Of a DNA stretch of 35,744 nucleotides, positions 7,079 through 15,422 are shown piece by piece; within the stretch, counting starts at the first letter, position 1, and each line of letters begins with the position of its first letter. The stretch is from an uncultured bacterium (GTDB lineage Bacteria > Verrucomicrobiota > Kiritimatiellia > CAIKKV01 > CAIYGI01). Position numbers and translations under genes: made by a program. The notes beneath the pieces were generated by a model, which did no database searches, was not told the origin of the DNA, and was given only the letters and a program-made list of their open reading frames with translations. The stretch lies in contig CAIYGI010000330.1 in the NCBI GenBank assembly GCA_903925685.1, forward strand, positions 1-35,744, written 5' to 3'.

Positions 7079-7190
7079 ACAGGATGAACAGGATTCAACA
7101 GGATTTCGTGCTGCCGCCCGCCTTTGACGGACGGCACACCCTTGAATATGCGCCATCCATCACAATCCTGCTTCATCCTGTTAATCCTGT
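7079..7190. repeat. Inverted pair of CAGGAT-rich 27-bp repeats
   Basis: The left arm (7079-7105) carries three CAGGAT units spaced 9-10 bases apart. The right arm (7164-7190) carries three ATCCTG units in the opposite orientation. The two arms match as reverse complements at 23 of 27 positions around a 58-base centre. The structure lies between tRNA-Ser and the end of the metal-importer permease, and may act as a transcript 3' end for that operon. Nothing else is seen in 6937-7231. Confidence 0.65.
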
Positions 7191-7231
7191 CTACGCCCCC
7201 TGCATGACCCCAACGCAACCGCAATGCGTCC

Positions 7232-8074
7232 TCAACCGCCGGCCGCGGCGCGGCGAAAGACCAGCGAGAGGGCGTAAATTCCCGCCGCCACCAGCGCCAT
7301 GGTGGCCCCGGCGGCCGTGTTCGCGTAATACGAAAGCAGCAGGCCGGTCACGCTCGAAATCAGCGCCACGGCCACCGCCACGCCGACATAGGCCGAGGCG
7401 CTGCGCGCCAGATTGCGCGCCGCCGCCGCGGGCAGGAGCAGCATGGCATTGATCACCAGCAGGCCGACCCACTGCAGACTGACCGTCACCGCCAGCGCCA
7501 CCAGCAGCGTGAAAACCGACTCCGTCGCATCCGGCGCGATGCCGCGGCTGCGCGCCAGCGTGCGGCATACGCCGACCAGGAAGAGCCGGTTGTAGCCCCA
7601 GACCCAGCCCGCCAGCACCAGCAGCAGCAGCAGCGCCAGGCCGCCCACGTCCGCATAGGTCAGGGTCAGAATGTCGCCGATCAGATAACGCGTGTACTTC
7701 GCAAACCCTCCGCCGCGCGAGAGCAGCACCACGCCCGCCGCCACCGCCGCCGCCATCAGCAGGCCGATGATCGTGTCCGACGACGCCGCGCTCCAGCGGC
7801 GCAGCAGCGTCACCGCCAGCGCCAGCAAGGCCGCGAAAAGCAGCATCGCGCCGAGCGGATTGGCCAGGCCCGCCAGCACGCCGATCGCAATGCCGGTCAA
7901 GGCCGCGTGACCGACGGCCTCGGAAAAAAAGGCCAGGCGGTGGTTCACCACCACGCAGCCAAGCAGCGCGAAGAGCGGAGCCATGACCAGCGCGCCGAGC
8001 AGCGCCACGCGCATGAAATCGTATTGCGCCCAGGACCACGGCGCCAGATTCCAGAGGGTTTCCCAAAGGTTCAT
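7232..8074 (-). CDS. Zinc/manganese-type ABC importer, permease subunit (ZnuB-like)
   Basis: A 280-residue polytopic membrane protein with about eight hydrophobic segments, matching the ABC-3 permease family (ZnuB/MntB/TroC). Family landmarks include LGCVVVNHRLAFFSEAVGHAALTGIAIG near the N-terminus and VGLLVINAMLLLPAAAARNLA near residue 220. It forms the transmembrane channel that receives metal from the binding protein and is driven by the neighbouring ATPase. Its ATG overlaps the ATPase stop in the sequence ATGA, so the two are translationally coupled. It is the last gene of the three-gene operon. Zinc is the best guess because of the ZnuA-like binding protein, but manganese cannot be excluded. 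Confidence 0.9.
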   Translation of the reverse strand: MNLWETLWNLAPWSWAQYDFMRVALLGALVMAPLFALLGCVVVNHRLAFFSEAVGHAALTGIAIGVLAGLANPLGAMLLFAALLALAVTLLRRWSAASSDTIIGLLMAAAVAAGVVLLSRGGGFAKYTRYLIGDILTLTYADVGGLALLLLLVLAGWVWGYNRLFLVGVCRTLARSRGIAPDATESVFTLLVALAVTVSLQWVGLLVINAMLLLPAAAARNLARSASAYVGVAVAVALISSVTGLLLSYYANTAAGATMALVAAGIYALSLVFRRAAAGG

Positions 8075-8934
8075 GTCTCACCCGCCGGGGTAAATTCCGC
8101 GCCTTGCGCGTAGCCGCCGCGATGCCAGAGCGCCGCGTGGCGGACCGCGTCCGGCGACGGGACGGGCGGCACCAGGTCCAGGCCGAACAACCGCCGGAAC
8201 GCGGCGCTGGCCAGCACCGTCTCGGGCGGGCCGTCCGCCAGAATGGTCCGATTGAGCAGGATCATGCGGTCGGCCACCTGAGCGGCGGCCGAGAGATCGT
8301 GCGAGACGAGCAGGATGCCCAGGTCGTGCTTCAGGCGCAAACGCGAGAGCAGACGGTAAAAAAGCTCGGTGCCGGCGCGGTCCATGCCGGCCAGCGGCTC
8401 GTCGAGCATCAGCAGTTGCGGCAACGGGTGCAGGGCCAGCGCCACGAGCACACGCTGCAACTGCCCGGCCGAGAGCGCCCCGAGCGGCGCGTCGCACAAC
8501 TCTTCGGCTTCCACCAGCGCCAGCGCCGCGCGGATCGCCTCCCGCCAGCGGCGGCCGACGCCCAGCCAGACGGGACGGCGCGCCAGCGCCGCCGCAAAAA
8601 GATCGAGCACGCGCACGGGCGCGGTGCGGTCCAGGTCCAGCCGCTGCGGCACATAGCCGACGCGCGGCCGCCCGGCCGCGGGGGTGCCGTCGGCGCGGGT
8701 GAAATGCAGCCGCCCGCTGCAGGGCACTTCGCCCAGAATCGCGCGCAGCAGCGTCGTCTTGCCGGCGCCGTTGGGACCGATGATCACGGTCAGTTCGCCG
8801 CAGTGGGTGTGAAAATTAACGTCGCGCAGCACGTCGGCGCCGTTAATGCGCACACCGATGCCTTCCAGCCGCGTGCAGCAGCCCGCGCAGGTTGCGCACG
8901 CCGCTCCTCCTGAAATGTGCGCGTTCTCCGTCAC
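8071..8934 (-). CDS. Zinc/manganese-type ABC importer, ATP-binding subunit (ZnuC-like) with Cys-rich N-terminus
   Basis: A 287-residue ABC ATPase. Walker A is GPNGAGKTT (53-61), the signature is LSAGQ (154-158, A for the second usual G), Walker B is LLMLDEP (174-180) and the switch His is in SHD (211-213). It hydrolyses ATP to drive metal import through the adjacent permease. The conserved domain begins at LEGIGVRI near residue 23. The first 22 residues form an extension with four cysteines, CATCAGCC at 13-20, unusual for this family and able in principle to bind metal. The GTG start at 8934 overlaps the stop of the binding-protein gene as GTGA, which supports the extended N-terminus as really translated. 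The C-terminal 50 residues after the ABC core are also longer than in minimal ZnuC. Confidence 0.9.
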   Translation of the reverse strand: MTENAHISGGAACATCAGCCTRLEGIGVRINGADVLRDVNFHTHCGELTVIIGPNGAGKTTLLRAILGEVPCSGRLHFTRADGTPAAGRPRVGYVPQRLDLDRTAPVRVLDLFAAALARRPVWLGVGRRWREAIRAALALVEAEELCDAPLGALSAGQLQRVLVALALHPLPQLLMLDEPLAGMDRAGTELFYRLLSRLRLKHDLGILLVSHDLSAAAQVADRMILLNRTILADGPPETVLASAAFRRLFGLDLVPPVPSPDAVRHAALWHRGGYAQGAEFTPAGET

Positions 8935-9815
8935 GGCGGCGCCCCCAAGGCTTCCCGCAGCACCGCCAGGTTACGCTCCATGATGGCCACGTAGGCGCCG
9001 GGCTCGTCCGCTCCCGTGACGGCGGGGTCAAGCCGGTAGACGCGCGAGCCCGTCGCCCGGGCAACCGTCTCGGCGGAGCGCGCCGCGTACTGCGGTTCAG
9101 CGAAGACGGGCGGAAGGCCGAGCCGGCGGACGAGGTCGATCGTTTGCGCCAGTTCCCGTGCCGCCGGTTCGCTGCCCGGTTCGCGTTCGATCACGCCCGC
9201 CACGACAAGGTCGAATTCGCGGGCAAAATAAGGAAATGCCTCGTGCAGGGTCACGATCCTGCGCGTGCGCAGGCCTGCCAGCCCCGTCCGCATGCGCGCC
9301 TGGAGCGCCTGCAGTTGCGCGCCATAGGCCGCGGCATTGCGCCGGTAGCCCGCGGCATGGGCAGGATCGGCCGCCGCCAGCCCCGCGGCGATATTGGTCA
9401 CCTGCGCCATGGCTCCGGCGACACTGACCCACAGATGGGGATTCGGCACGCCCGCGGAATCGCGCAGCAGATCCAGACCGCGGCTGGCGTCCACCACCGG
9501 CAAATCCGGCTGCTGCCGCCGCAGGTTGTCGAGGTAACTTTCCATCCCCGCGCCGTTGATCACCAGCACGCCGGCGTGGTGCAGCGTCTTGCGCGCCGCC
9601 ACAGTCAGCGCGTAGTCGTGCAGACAACCGGTCTGCGCCCCGGCCAGGTTCGACACGCCGACGCCCGGCAGACCGCGCGCGATGTTGAGGGTGTGCAGGT
9701 AGACCGGATAGAAGGAACAGACAATGCGGAAGTCATCGGCCGCGGCCGACAGCGCGGTGGCCATGGCCAGCGCCGTGACCACGGCCAGCGTCGGACGATG
9801 TTCGCTCTTTGCCAT
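8931..9815 (-). CDS. Zinc/manganese-type ABC importer, metal-binding protein (ZnuA-like, cluster A-I)
   Basis: A 294-residue periplasmic binding protein with a signal peptide over residues 1-26 (LAVVTALAMATALSAAA). Likely metal ligands are His66 (GCLHDY), His127 (NPHLWV), His191 (TLHEAFPYF) and Glu240 (FAEPQY), the family's order of three His and one acidic residue. It captures the metal and hands it to the permease. It lacks the long His-rich loop of many ZnuA proteins. It is the first gene of the operon and is transcribed away from the uroporphyrinogen-decarboxylase-like gene. In the divergent gap an imperfect inverted repeat (TTGTTACAT at 9874-9882, TTTTTACAA at 9891-9899) could be a metalloregulator site, a weak guess. 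Confidence 0.9.
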   Translation of the reverse strand: MAKSEHRPTLAVVTALAMATALSAAADDFRIVCSFYPVYLHTLNIARGLPGVGVSNLAGAQTGCLHDYALTVAARKTLHHAGVLVINGAGMESYLDNLRRQQPDLPVVDASRGLDLLRDSAGVPNPHLWVSVAGAMAQVTNIAAGLAAADPAHAAGYRRNAAAYGAQLQALQARMRTGLAGLRTRRIVTLHEAFPYFAREFDLVVAGVIEREPGSEPAARELAQTIDLVRRLGLPPVFAEPQYAARSAETVARATGSRVYRLDPAVTGADEPGAYVAIMERNLAVLREALGAPP

Positions 9816-9881
9816 AACGAGTATTCATGCAGCGGTCAGGCGGTAATACGTGGCTCGCCGCGACACGGCCATCTTGTTACA

Positions 9882-9910
9882 TTGCGCGGGTTTTTACAAC
9901 TTGCTAGATT
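9882..9910 (+). promoter_or_regulatory. Possible promoter of the uroporphyrinogen-decarboxylase-like gene
   Basis: TTGCGC (9882-9887), 17 bases and TAGATT (9905-9910) lie 26 bases before the ATG at 9937. The -35 match is moderate. It overlaps the imperfect inverted repeat noted under the ZnuA-like gene. Confidence 0.3.
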
Positions 9911-9936
9911 GGCCGCGATAGTTGCAGGGGAAAAGC

Positions 9937-10959
9937 ATGACCGTCAAAAGAAATCCGAATTTCGAAAATTTACTTAAAGTCTTGCGCTGTCAGACGCCCG
10001 AGCGGCCCACGCTGTTCGAGTTCTTTCTGAACCCCCGGTTGTACAAAAAACTGGCCGGTCCGGCCTGGACCGAAGATCCCGCCCCGCTGGCGCAATGGCG
10101 GATGCTGATCGCCGCCTTTATGGCGGCGGGCTACGATTACGCCACCGTCAATGGATCCCCGCTCCTCTTCCACGGCGGCACGCAAGATAAAGAACAGACC
10201 ATCTCGCTCAACCAGGGCTCGCCGATCTCCGATCGCAGAAGTTTCGAGGACTACGCCTGGCCCGACCCGGACAAGCTGGACTATTCCACGCTCAAAACCA
10301 TCGCGCCCGACCTGCCCCAGGGCATGAAATTGATCGTCTGCGGACCGGGCGGCGTGCTGGAAAATGTGATCAGGCTGCTCGGCTTCGACAACCTTTGTTT
10401 CATGCTCGCCGACGATCCCAAATTGGCGGAGGAGCTTTTTGCCGCGGTCGGCAGCCGCATGGTCCGGCATTACGAGAAGGCGGCGGCTTACGACACGGTA
10501 GGCGCCTGCATCTCGAACGACGACTGGGGCTTCAAGACCCAGACCATGCTTTCCGTGGCCGACATGCGCAAGTATGTCTTCCCCTGGCATGTGAAAATCG
10601 TGGCGGCGATCCACGCGGCGGGCAAGCCGGCCATCCTGCACTCCTGCGGCCAGCCGCGCGAAATCATGGATGACATCATTGACGGCATGCGCTACGACGG
10701 CAAACATTCCTACGAAGACGTGATCATGCCCGTCGAGGAGGCCTATGCGCGTTGGGGCGGACGGATCGCCATCCTGGGCGGGATCGATTTGAACTTCATC
10801 ATGCGCTCGACGTTCGAGGATATTCGCAAACGCAGTCTGGCGCTGCTGGCGTTGTCGGCCGGCCGGGGCGGCTATGCGCTGGGCACGGGCAACAGCGTGC
10901 CGGAATTTATCGACGACGACCGCTACTTCGCCATGACCAGCGCCGCCGTCGGCGCATAA
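9937..10959 (+). CDS. Uroporphyrinogen decarboxylase (URO-D) family protein
   Basis: A 340-residue TIM-barrel protein of the URO-D superfamily. Typical elements are the N-terminal PERPTLFEFF motif, ISNDDWGFKTQTMLS (where the true enzyme has an Asp-rich active-site loop), ILHSCGQ near 230, the HSYEDV segment and ILGGID near the C-terminal third. It lacks the arginine cluster expected near the N-terminus of genuine HemE. It is more likely one of the many URO-D-like proteins of PVC bacteria, related to corrinoid methyltransferases (MtaA/CmuA type). The substrate is unknown. HSC in ILHSCG is a possible zinc site, as in methyltransferase relatives. ATG at 9937 follows AGGGGA; the track start at 9922 lacks a site. 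It precedes rfbC by 11 bases and probably heads this transcript. Confidence 0.8.
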   Translation: MTVKRNPNFENLLKVLRCQTPERPTLFEFFLNPRLYKKLAGPAWTEDPAPLAQWRMLIAAFMAAGYDYATVNGSPLLFHGGTQDKEQTISLNQGSPISDRRSFEDYAWPDPDKLDYSTLKTIAPDLPQGMKLIVCGPGGVLENVIRLLGFDNLCFMLADDPKLAEELFAAVGSRMVRHYEKAAAYDTVGACISNDDWGFKTQTMLSVADMRKYVFPWHVKIVAAIHAAGKPAILHSCGQPREIMDDIIDGMRYDGKHSYEDVIMPVEEAYARWGGRIAILGGIDLNFIMRSTFEDIRKRSLALLALSAGRGGYALGTGNSVPEFIDDDRYFAMTSAAVGA

Positions 10960-10970
10960 CCCGGGGGACA

Positions 10971-11528
10971 ATGCCCATGCCATTCACCTTCCAGCCGCTG
11001 GCGATTCCCGATCTGGTGCTGGTCACGCCGCGAATGCTTTCCGACGCGCGCGGATTTTTCATGGAAACCTTCCGGGCCTCCGACTTCCGCGCCGCCGGGA
11101 TCGCGACGGAATTCGTCCAGGACAACCACTCGCTTTCCGCCATGGGCGTCGTGCGCGGCTTGCACTTTCAGGCGCCGCCGCACGCGCAGGGGAAACTGGT
11201 GCGCGTCGCGCTCGGCCGCGTCTGGGATGCCGCCGTGGATCTGCGCCGCGGCTCGCCCACCTTTGGACGGAGCTGCGGGGCGGAGCTTTCCGACGAAAAT
11301 CACGCCATGCTCTGGATCCCGCCGGGGTTCGCGCACGGTTTCGCCACCTTGAGTCCGACCGCCCACCTGCTTTACAAATGCACGGCGGAATACGACCCGG
11401 CCAGCGACCGGGGCGTGCGCTGGAACGACCCCGCCCTGGGCCTGCGTTGGCCGGTCGACGCGCCGCTGGTCTCGCCGCGCGACGCCGCGCTGCCGCTGCT
11501 GAAGGATCTTGGAGCGCCCTGGGCATGA
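10971..11528 (+). CDS. rfbC: dTDP-4-dehydrorhamnose 3,5-epimerase
   Basis: A 185-residue cupin that makes dTDP-4-keto-L-rhamnose from the 6-deoxy-glucose intermediate, third step of dTDP-L-rhamnose synthesis in the cytoplasm. Diagnostic features are the DARGFFMETF start, VQDNHSLSAMGVVRGLHFQ with the catalytic His, the AVDLRRGSPTFG block with its Asp, LWIPPGFAHGF, and YKCTAEYDPASDRGVRWNDP with the catalytic Tyr. Length is as expected. The start at ATG 10971 is preceded by GGGGGA; a second ATG two codons later is possible. Its stop overlaps the rfbD start as ATGA, so the two are translationally coupled. rfbA and rfbB are not in the window. The product would feed O-antigen or other surface rhamnan. 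Confidence 0.95.
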   Translation: MPMPFTFQPLAIPDLVLVTPRMLSDARGFFMETFRASDFRAAGIATEFVQDNHSLSAMGVVRGLHFQAPPHAQGKLVRVALGRVWDAAVDLRRGSPTFGRSCGAELSDENHAMLWIPPGFAHGFATLSPTAHLLYKCTAEYDPASDRGVRWNDPALGLRWPVDAPLVSPRDAALPLLKDLGAPWA

Positions 11529-12409
11529 TCTGGCTGATCGGCTGCCGGGGCATGCTGGGAACGGAACTGGCCCGCCTGCTGGAAGGCGGGGGGCGGCCCT
11601 GGGTCGGCAGCGACATCGAATGCGACATCACCGATCCCGCCGCGCTGCGCGACTTCGCCGCCCGCCAGTCGCCGGACTGGATCGTCAACGCCTCGGCCTA
11701 CACCAACGTGGACAAGGCGGAGGACGAGGAACCACGCGCCCTGGCGATCAACGGCGGCGGCGCGGGCAACATCGCCGCCGTCGCGAAGGCGTGCGGCGCG
11801 CGCATGATCCACATTTCTACCGACTACGTTTTCGACGGCCGGGGCGCGCGCCCCTATCAGGAGGACGATCCCATCAACCCCCTGGGCGCCTACGGGCGCA
11901 CCAAGGCGGCCGGCGAAGCGCTCGTGCGCGCCGCCTGCCCGGACCACATCATCCTGCGCACCGCCTGGCTCTACGGGCGGCATGGCAAAAATTTCGTCGC
12001 CACGATGCTTAAACTGATGGCCGAACGGGCGACGCTGGACGTCGTCTCCGACCAGCGCGGCACGCCCACCTGGACCCATACGCTGGCGGATGTCATCGTG
12101 CGCGTCATAGCCCATGGCGGCGTCCAGCCCGGCGCCTATCATGTAACCGACGAGGGCGAAACGACCTGGCACGGCTTCGCCGTCGAAATTCAACGGGCGG
12201 CCGCGGCGCGGGGGCTGATTCCCGGCGGCTGCGACGTACGGCCGATTTTGTCGAGTCAGTATCCCTCCAAAACGCCCCGCCCCGCCTACTCGGTGCTCTC
12301 GAAAAGCCGCATCCAGTCCGCGCTGAAATTCCAACTTCCCGACTGGCGCGCCGCGCTCGCGGCCTATTTGGACGAATTGTCGGAAAACATTCCTGCGCCA
12401 TTGCCGTGA
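11525..12409 (+). CDS. rfbD: dTDP-4-dehydrorhamnose reductase
   Basis: A 294-residue short-chain dehydrogenase that reduces the 4-keto group with NAD(P)H, completing dTDP-L-rhamnose. Visible features are the nucleotide-binding GCRGMLG (7-13), DITDPAAL, VNASAYTNVDKAE, the STDYVFDG motif, catalytic YGRTK (YxxxK), and LRTAWLYG followed by FVATMLKL. These are all typical of RmlD. The N-terminus is short and begins directly at the Rossmann strand (MIWLIG). The ATG overlaps the rfbC stop by four bases; the longer frame in the ORF track is not needed. Together with rfbC it indicates a rhamnose-containing envelope polymer. A GC-rich hairpin (ggcca with tggcc, 12448-12469) lies in the 73-base gap before purA. 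Confidence 0.95.
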   Translation: MIWLIGCRGMLGTELARLLEGGGRPWVGSDIECDITDPAALRDFAARQSPDWIVNASAYTNVDKAEDEEPRALAINGGGAGNIAAVAKACGARMIHISTDYVFDGRGARPYQEDDPINPLGAYGRTKAAGEALVRAACPDHIILRTAWLYGRHGKNFVATMLKLMAERATLDVVSDQRGTPTWTHTLADVIVRVIAHGGVQPGAYHVTDEGETTWHGFAVEIQRAAAARGLIPGGCDVRPILSSQYPSKTPRPAYSVLSKSRIQSALKFQLPDWRAALAAYLDELSENIPAPLP

Positions 12410-12482
12410 CGTTTGCGCTTATGGTAAAGTTCGCCTCAACCAGCCGCGGCCAGCCCGCCGCGGGTGGCCGGGATAATTATTC

Positions 12483-13760
12483 ATGTCCAACACGGTTCTG
12501 ATCGGCGCCCAGTGGGGCGACGAAGGCAAAGGCAAAATCGTAGACGTGCTGGCCCGCGACGCCGACGTCGTCGCGCGTTATCAGGGCGGCAGCAACGCCG
12601 GCCACACGATCGAAATCGGCCGCGAACGCTATGTCTTGCACCTTGTCCCCTCCGGAATTCTTTACCCCGGCAAGCGCTGCGTGATCGGCCACGGACTGGT
12701 GGTGGATCCGCTGGCGCTGGTGCAGGAGATCCGCGATCTCGAGGCGCGCGGCGTAACCGTGCGCGGACGCTTGGAAATCGGCGACCGCGCCCACATCGTC
12801 GGCCCCTGGCACCGCCGCATCGACGCCGCGCGCGAAGGCCGCGCCGCGGCCGGCGCGCGCATCGGCACCACGCAACGCGGCATCGGGCCGGCCTACGCCG
12901 ACAAGGCGCACCGCGCCGGCCTGCGCCTGGGCGACCTGCTGGAAACCGGCTGGGAAGAATGCGCGCGGGAGCGCCTGAACGAAACCAACGCCCAGGCCGC
13001 GGCGGCGGGCACTGAGCCGCTGGATACGGCGCAGACTTTGAAAGATCTGCGCGCGGCCGGGGAAGCGCTCAAGCCTTACATCGGCGACACCGTGGCTTCG
13101 CTGGCCGCCGACTGGCGCGCCGGGCGTTCGATCCTCTTCGAGGGCGCGCAAGGCACGATGCTGGACATCGACCTTGGCACCTACCCCTTTGTGACCTCCT
13201 CGAACTCCACGGCCGGCGGCGCCTGCACCGGTACCGGCCTGCCTCCCAAGGCCATTGACCGCGTGGTGGGCGTGGTCAAAGCCTATACCACCCGCGTCGG
13301 CGAGGGTCCCTTCACCACGGAACTTAACGACGCCATGGGTGAACATCTGCGCCAGCGCGGACGCGAGTTTGGCGCCACCACCGGCCGGCCGCGGCGCTGC
13401 GGCTGGTTCGACGCCGTGGTGGCGCGTTACGCCGCGCAGGTGAGCGGCGTGGATGCCTGGGCCATCACCAAGCTCGATGTGCTGGACGAAGTGGAAACCA
13501 TCCGCGTCTGCGTGGCCTACACATGCGAAGGGCGGCGTTACGAAACCGTGCCCGCCTCGGCGCGCATCCTGGCCGCCTGCAAGCCGGTTTACGCGGATTA
13601 TCCCGGCTGGCGCTGCGCAACCAGCGACGTGAAGCAGTTCGAAGCCCTGCCCGCCGCCGCCCGCGCCTATGTGGACGAACTTTGCCGGCTGACCGGCGTG
13701 CCGCTGGGCATTCTGTCCGTCGGACCGCGGCGCGACAGCACCTTCCGTCTCTCCTTGTGA
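12483..13760 (+). CDS. purA: Adenylosuccinate synthetase
   Basis: A 425-residue enzyme joining IMP and aspartate with GTP to give adenylosuccinate, the first committed step to AMP. The N-terminal motif QWGDEGKGKIVD (10-21) holds the catalytic Asp and phosphate loop. GGSNAGHTIE provides the catalytic His. TTQRGIGPAYADKAHRAGLR, FEGAQGTMLDIDLGTYPFVTSSN and TTGRPRRCGWFD follow in the expected order. Length is normal. No Shine-Dalgarno is visible, and GATAAT ends six bases before the ATG, so the message may be leaderless or depend on read-through from rfbD. It lies between rhamnose and undecaprenyl genes with no metabolic link to either, so this looks like shared transcription only. Confidence 0.97.
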   Translation: MSNTVLIGAQWGDEGKGKIVDVLARDADVVARYQGGSNAGHTIEIGRERYVLHLVPSGILYPGKRCVIGHGLVVDPLALVQEIRDLEARGVTVRGRLEIGDRAHIVGPWHRRIDAAREGRAAAGARIGTTQRGIGPAYADKAHRAGLRLGDLLETGWEECARERLNETNAQAAAAGTEPLDTAQTLKDLRAAGEALKPYIGDTVASLAADWRAGRSILFEGAQGTMLDIDLGTYPFVTSSNSTAGGACTGTGLPPKAIDRVVGVVKAYTTRVGEGPFTTELNDAMGEHLRQRGREFGATTGRPRRCGWFDAVVARYAAQVSGVDAWAITKLDVLDEVETIRVCVAYTCEGRRYETVPASARILAACKPVYADYPGWRCATSDVKQFEALPAAARAYVDELCRLTGVPLGILSVGPRRDSTFRLSL

Positions 13761-13764
13761 GCAA

Positions 13765-14499
13765 ATGCCCATGAGCGATCCCCGCCCCAGGAAATCGGCC
13801 GCGAAGCCCCGGCATGTGGCCATCATCATGGATGGCAATGGACGCTGGGCCCGGCAGCACGGACTGCCCCGGCTCAAGGGGCACGAGCAGGGGGCCGAAT
13901 CGGTGCGCACCGCGATCCGCGCCTGCCGCAACGCCGGGGTCGAGTTTCTGACCCTCTACGCGTTCAGCGTCGAGAACTGGAAGCGCTCGCGCGAAGAAGT
14001 CGGGGGGTTAATGCGCCTGCTGCGCCATTTCCTGCGCGACCAGGAACGCGAACTGCACGAAAACCAGGTGCGCCTGCGCACGATCGGACGGCTGGAGGAT
14101 CTTTCGCCTGCGCTGCGCGCCGATCTGGCCCGGGTGGAGACGGCCACGCGGGCCTACACGGGCGGCCAGCTGTTGCTGGCCCTGAGCTATGGCGGCCGCA
14201 CCGAGATCGCCGCCGCCGCCCGCGCCATCGCCCATGAAGTTCGAGACGGCCGGCTGGAACCCGGCCAGGTGGACGAAGCCTGTATGGCGGCGCACCTGTA
14301 TGCCCCCGATGTGCCCGACCCCGATCTGATGATCCGCACCAGCGGCGAACTGAGGGTCAGCAATTTTCTGCTCTGGCAGCTTTCGTATGCGGAACTCTAC
14401 TTCACCGATGTGCTGTGGCCGGACTTCCGCGAGGAACATTTTCGCGCCGCGCTGGAAGAATATGCGCGCCGGCAGCGGCGCTACGGGGAGGCCTCATGA
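13765..14499 (+). CDS. uppS: Isoprenyl transferase (undecaprenyl diphosphate synthase)
   Basis: A 244-residue cis-prenyltransferase that extends farnesyl diphosphate with isopentenyl units to make the C55 carrier lipid for peptidoglycan and O-antigen. Signature blocks are HVAIIMDGNGRWA with the catalytic Asp (about 23), GHEQGAESVRTAIRAC, LTLYAFSVENWKRS, LALSYGGRTEI and DLMIRTSGELRVSNFLLWQLSYAELYF. Length is typical. The first ATG (13765) is four bases after the purA stop, with a second ATG two codons in. The stop overlaps the cdsA start as ATGA, so uppS and cdsA are coupled. The uppS-cdsA-dxr order is a widely conserved envelope/isoprenoid cluster. Confidence 0.97.
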   Translation: MPMSDPRPRKSAAKPRHVAIIMDGNGRWARQHGLPRLKGHEQGAESVRTAIRACRNAGVEFLTLYAFSVENWKRSREEVGGLMRLLRHFLRDQERELHENQVRLRTIGRLEDLSPALRADLARVETATRAYTGGQLLLALSYGGRTEIAAAARAIAHEVRDGRLEPGQVDEACMAAHLYAPDVPDPDLMIRTSGELRVSNFLLWQLSYAELYFTDVLWPDFREEHFRAALEEYARRQRRYGEAS

Positions 14500-15422
14500 A
14501 CATCGCGCTGACGTCGCTGCATAAACGCATTCTGAGCGGCCTCGCTTTCGGCGTCATCGTCTGGGCGGGCGCCTTTGAGCTGCCGTCGGTTTTCGGCTAT
14601 GCGGTTCTGCTGCTCTTCGCGGTGGTCGGACTGCACGAGTTTTACCGGCTGGCCGCGTGCATGGAGATGCCGGCCTTTAGCAGTTGGGGAATCGCGGGCG
14701 GCGCGCTGATGATGCTGGCGGGCATCGCGCGCGCCTACGAACCCGTGCTGCCGGCGACCTGGTGGCCGGTGGCGGATGAATCGGGGCTTTTGGTTATTTT
14801 TCTGCTGTTGCTCGCGCTCTGCGTGCGCTCTTTTTACGAACACGAGCATCGGCGTTCGGTCCAGGCCGTCGCCGTCACACTGCTGGGCGTGCTGTACGTT
14901 CCGTACCTGCTGGGCTTCCTGCTGCGGATGCTGTTTCGCTGGGATCCACCGGCGCCTTTGGAACTGATACCCGATACCGGGTGCAAGCTGGGACTGTTTC
15001 TGCTGCTGGTGGTGAAGTCGGGGGACATGGGCGCATTTTTCATCGGCCGCCGCTGGGGACGGCACCCGCTCTGTCCGCACCTTTCCCCCAAAAAAACCTG
15101 GGAGGGTTTAGCGGGGGGATTGTTCGCCAGCATTGCAGTGGCGCTCGTGGCGCTCGCTGTGATGGCGCGCCTGAAGCCGGCGCCTGGCGGCGCCTGGTTT
15201 GGGACCCTCTTGGTGCATTGGCACGACGCGGCGATCCTCGGCCTGCTGCTCTCCTGCGTCGGAGTGCTCGGCGACCTGGTCGAATCGCAACTTAAACGCG
15301 CGGCGGACGCCAAGGATTCCGGGACGCTGATTCCAGGCATGGGCGGGCTGCTGGATGTGCTGGACAGCCTGCTCTTCGCCGCCCCGGCGCTTTACTTCTA
15401 TGTCATCTGGTTCATCGAATAA
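14496..15422 (+). CDS. cdsA: Phosphatidate cytidylyltransferase
   Basis: A 308-residue integral membrane enzyme making CDP-diacylglycerol from phosphatidate and CTP, the branch point for all phospholipids. About eight hydrophobic segments are visible. The CDP-DAG synthase signature is near the C-terminus: ESQLKRAADAKDSGTLIPGMGGLLDVLDS, with Lys-Asp and the acidic DxxD region retained. The usual PGHGG is PGMGG here, a Met in place of the common His. SGDMGAFFIGRRWGRHPLCPHLSPKKTWEG is also characteristic. ATG at 14496 follows GGGGAGG and overlaps the uppS stop by four bases. The dxr start lies inside its last codons, keeping the three genes tightly packed. Confidence 0.95.
   Translation: MNIALTSLHKRILSGLAFGVIVWAGAFELPSVFGYAVLLLFAVVGLHEFYRLAACMEMPAFSSWGIAGGALMMLAGIARAYEPVLPATWWPVADESGLLVIFLLLLALCVRSFYEHEHRRSVQAVAVTLLGVLYVPYLLGFLLRMLFRWDPPAPLELIPDTGCKLGLFLLLVVKSGDMGAFFIGRRWGRHPLCPHLSPKKTWEGLAGGLFASIAVALVALAVMARLKPAPGGAWFGTLLVHWHDAAILGLLLSCVGVLGDLVESQLKRAADAKDSGTLIPGMGGLLDVLDSLLFAAPALYFYVIWFIE

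Noticed and set aside
7079-7190. CRISPR array
   Set aside because: The repeat units are only 6-7 bp, spaced 9-10 bases, and inverted. There are no constant-length spacers and no cas genes.
9937-10959. Genuine heme-pathway HemE
   Set aside because: It has the URO-D fold signatures but not the N-terminal Arg-rich substrate motif of HemE. Called only as a family member.
12477-13931. 484-residue minus-strand ORF
   Set aside because: Antisense shadow of purA, which is unambiguous.
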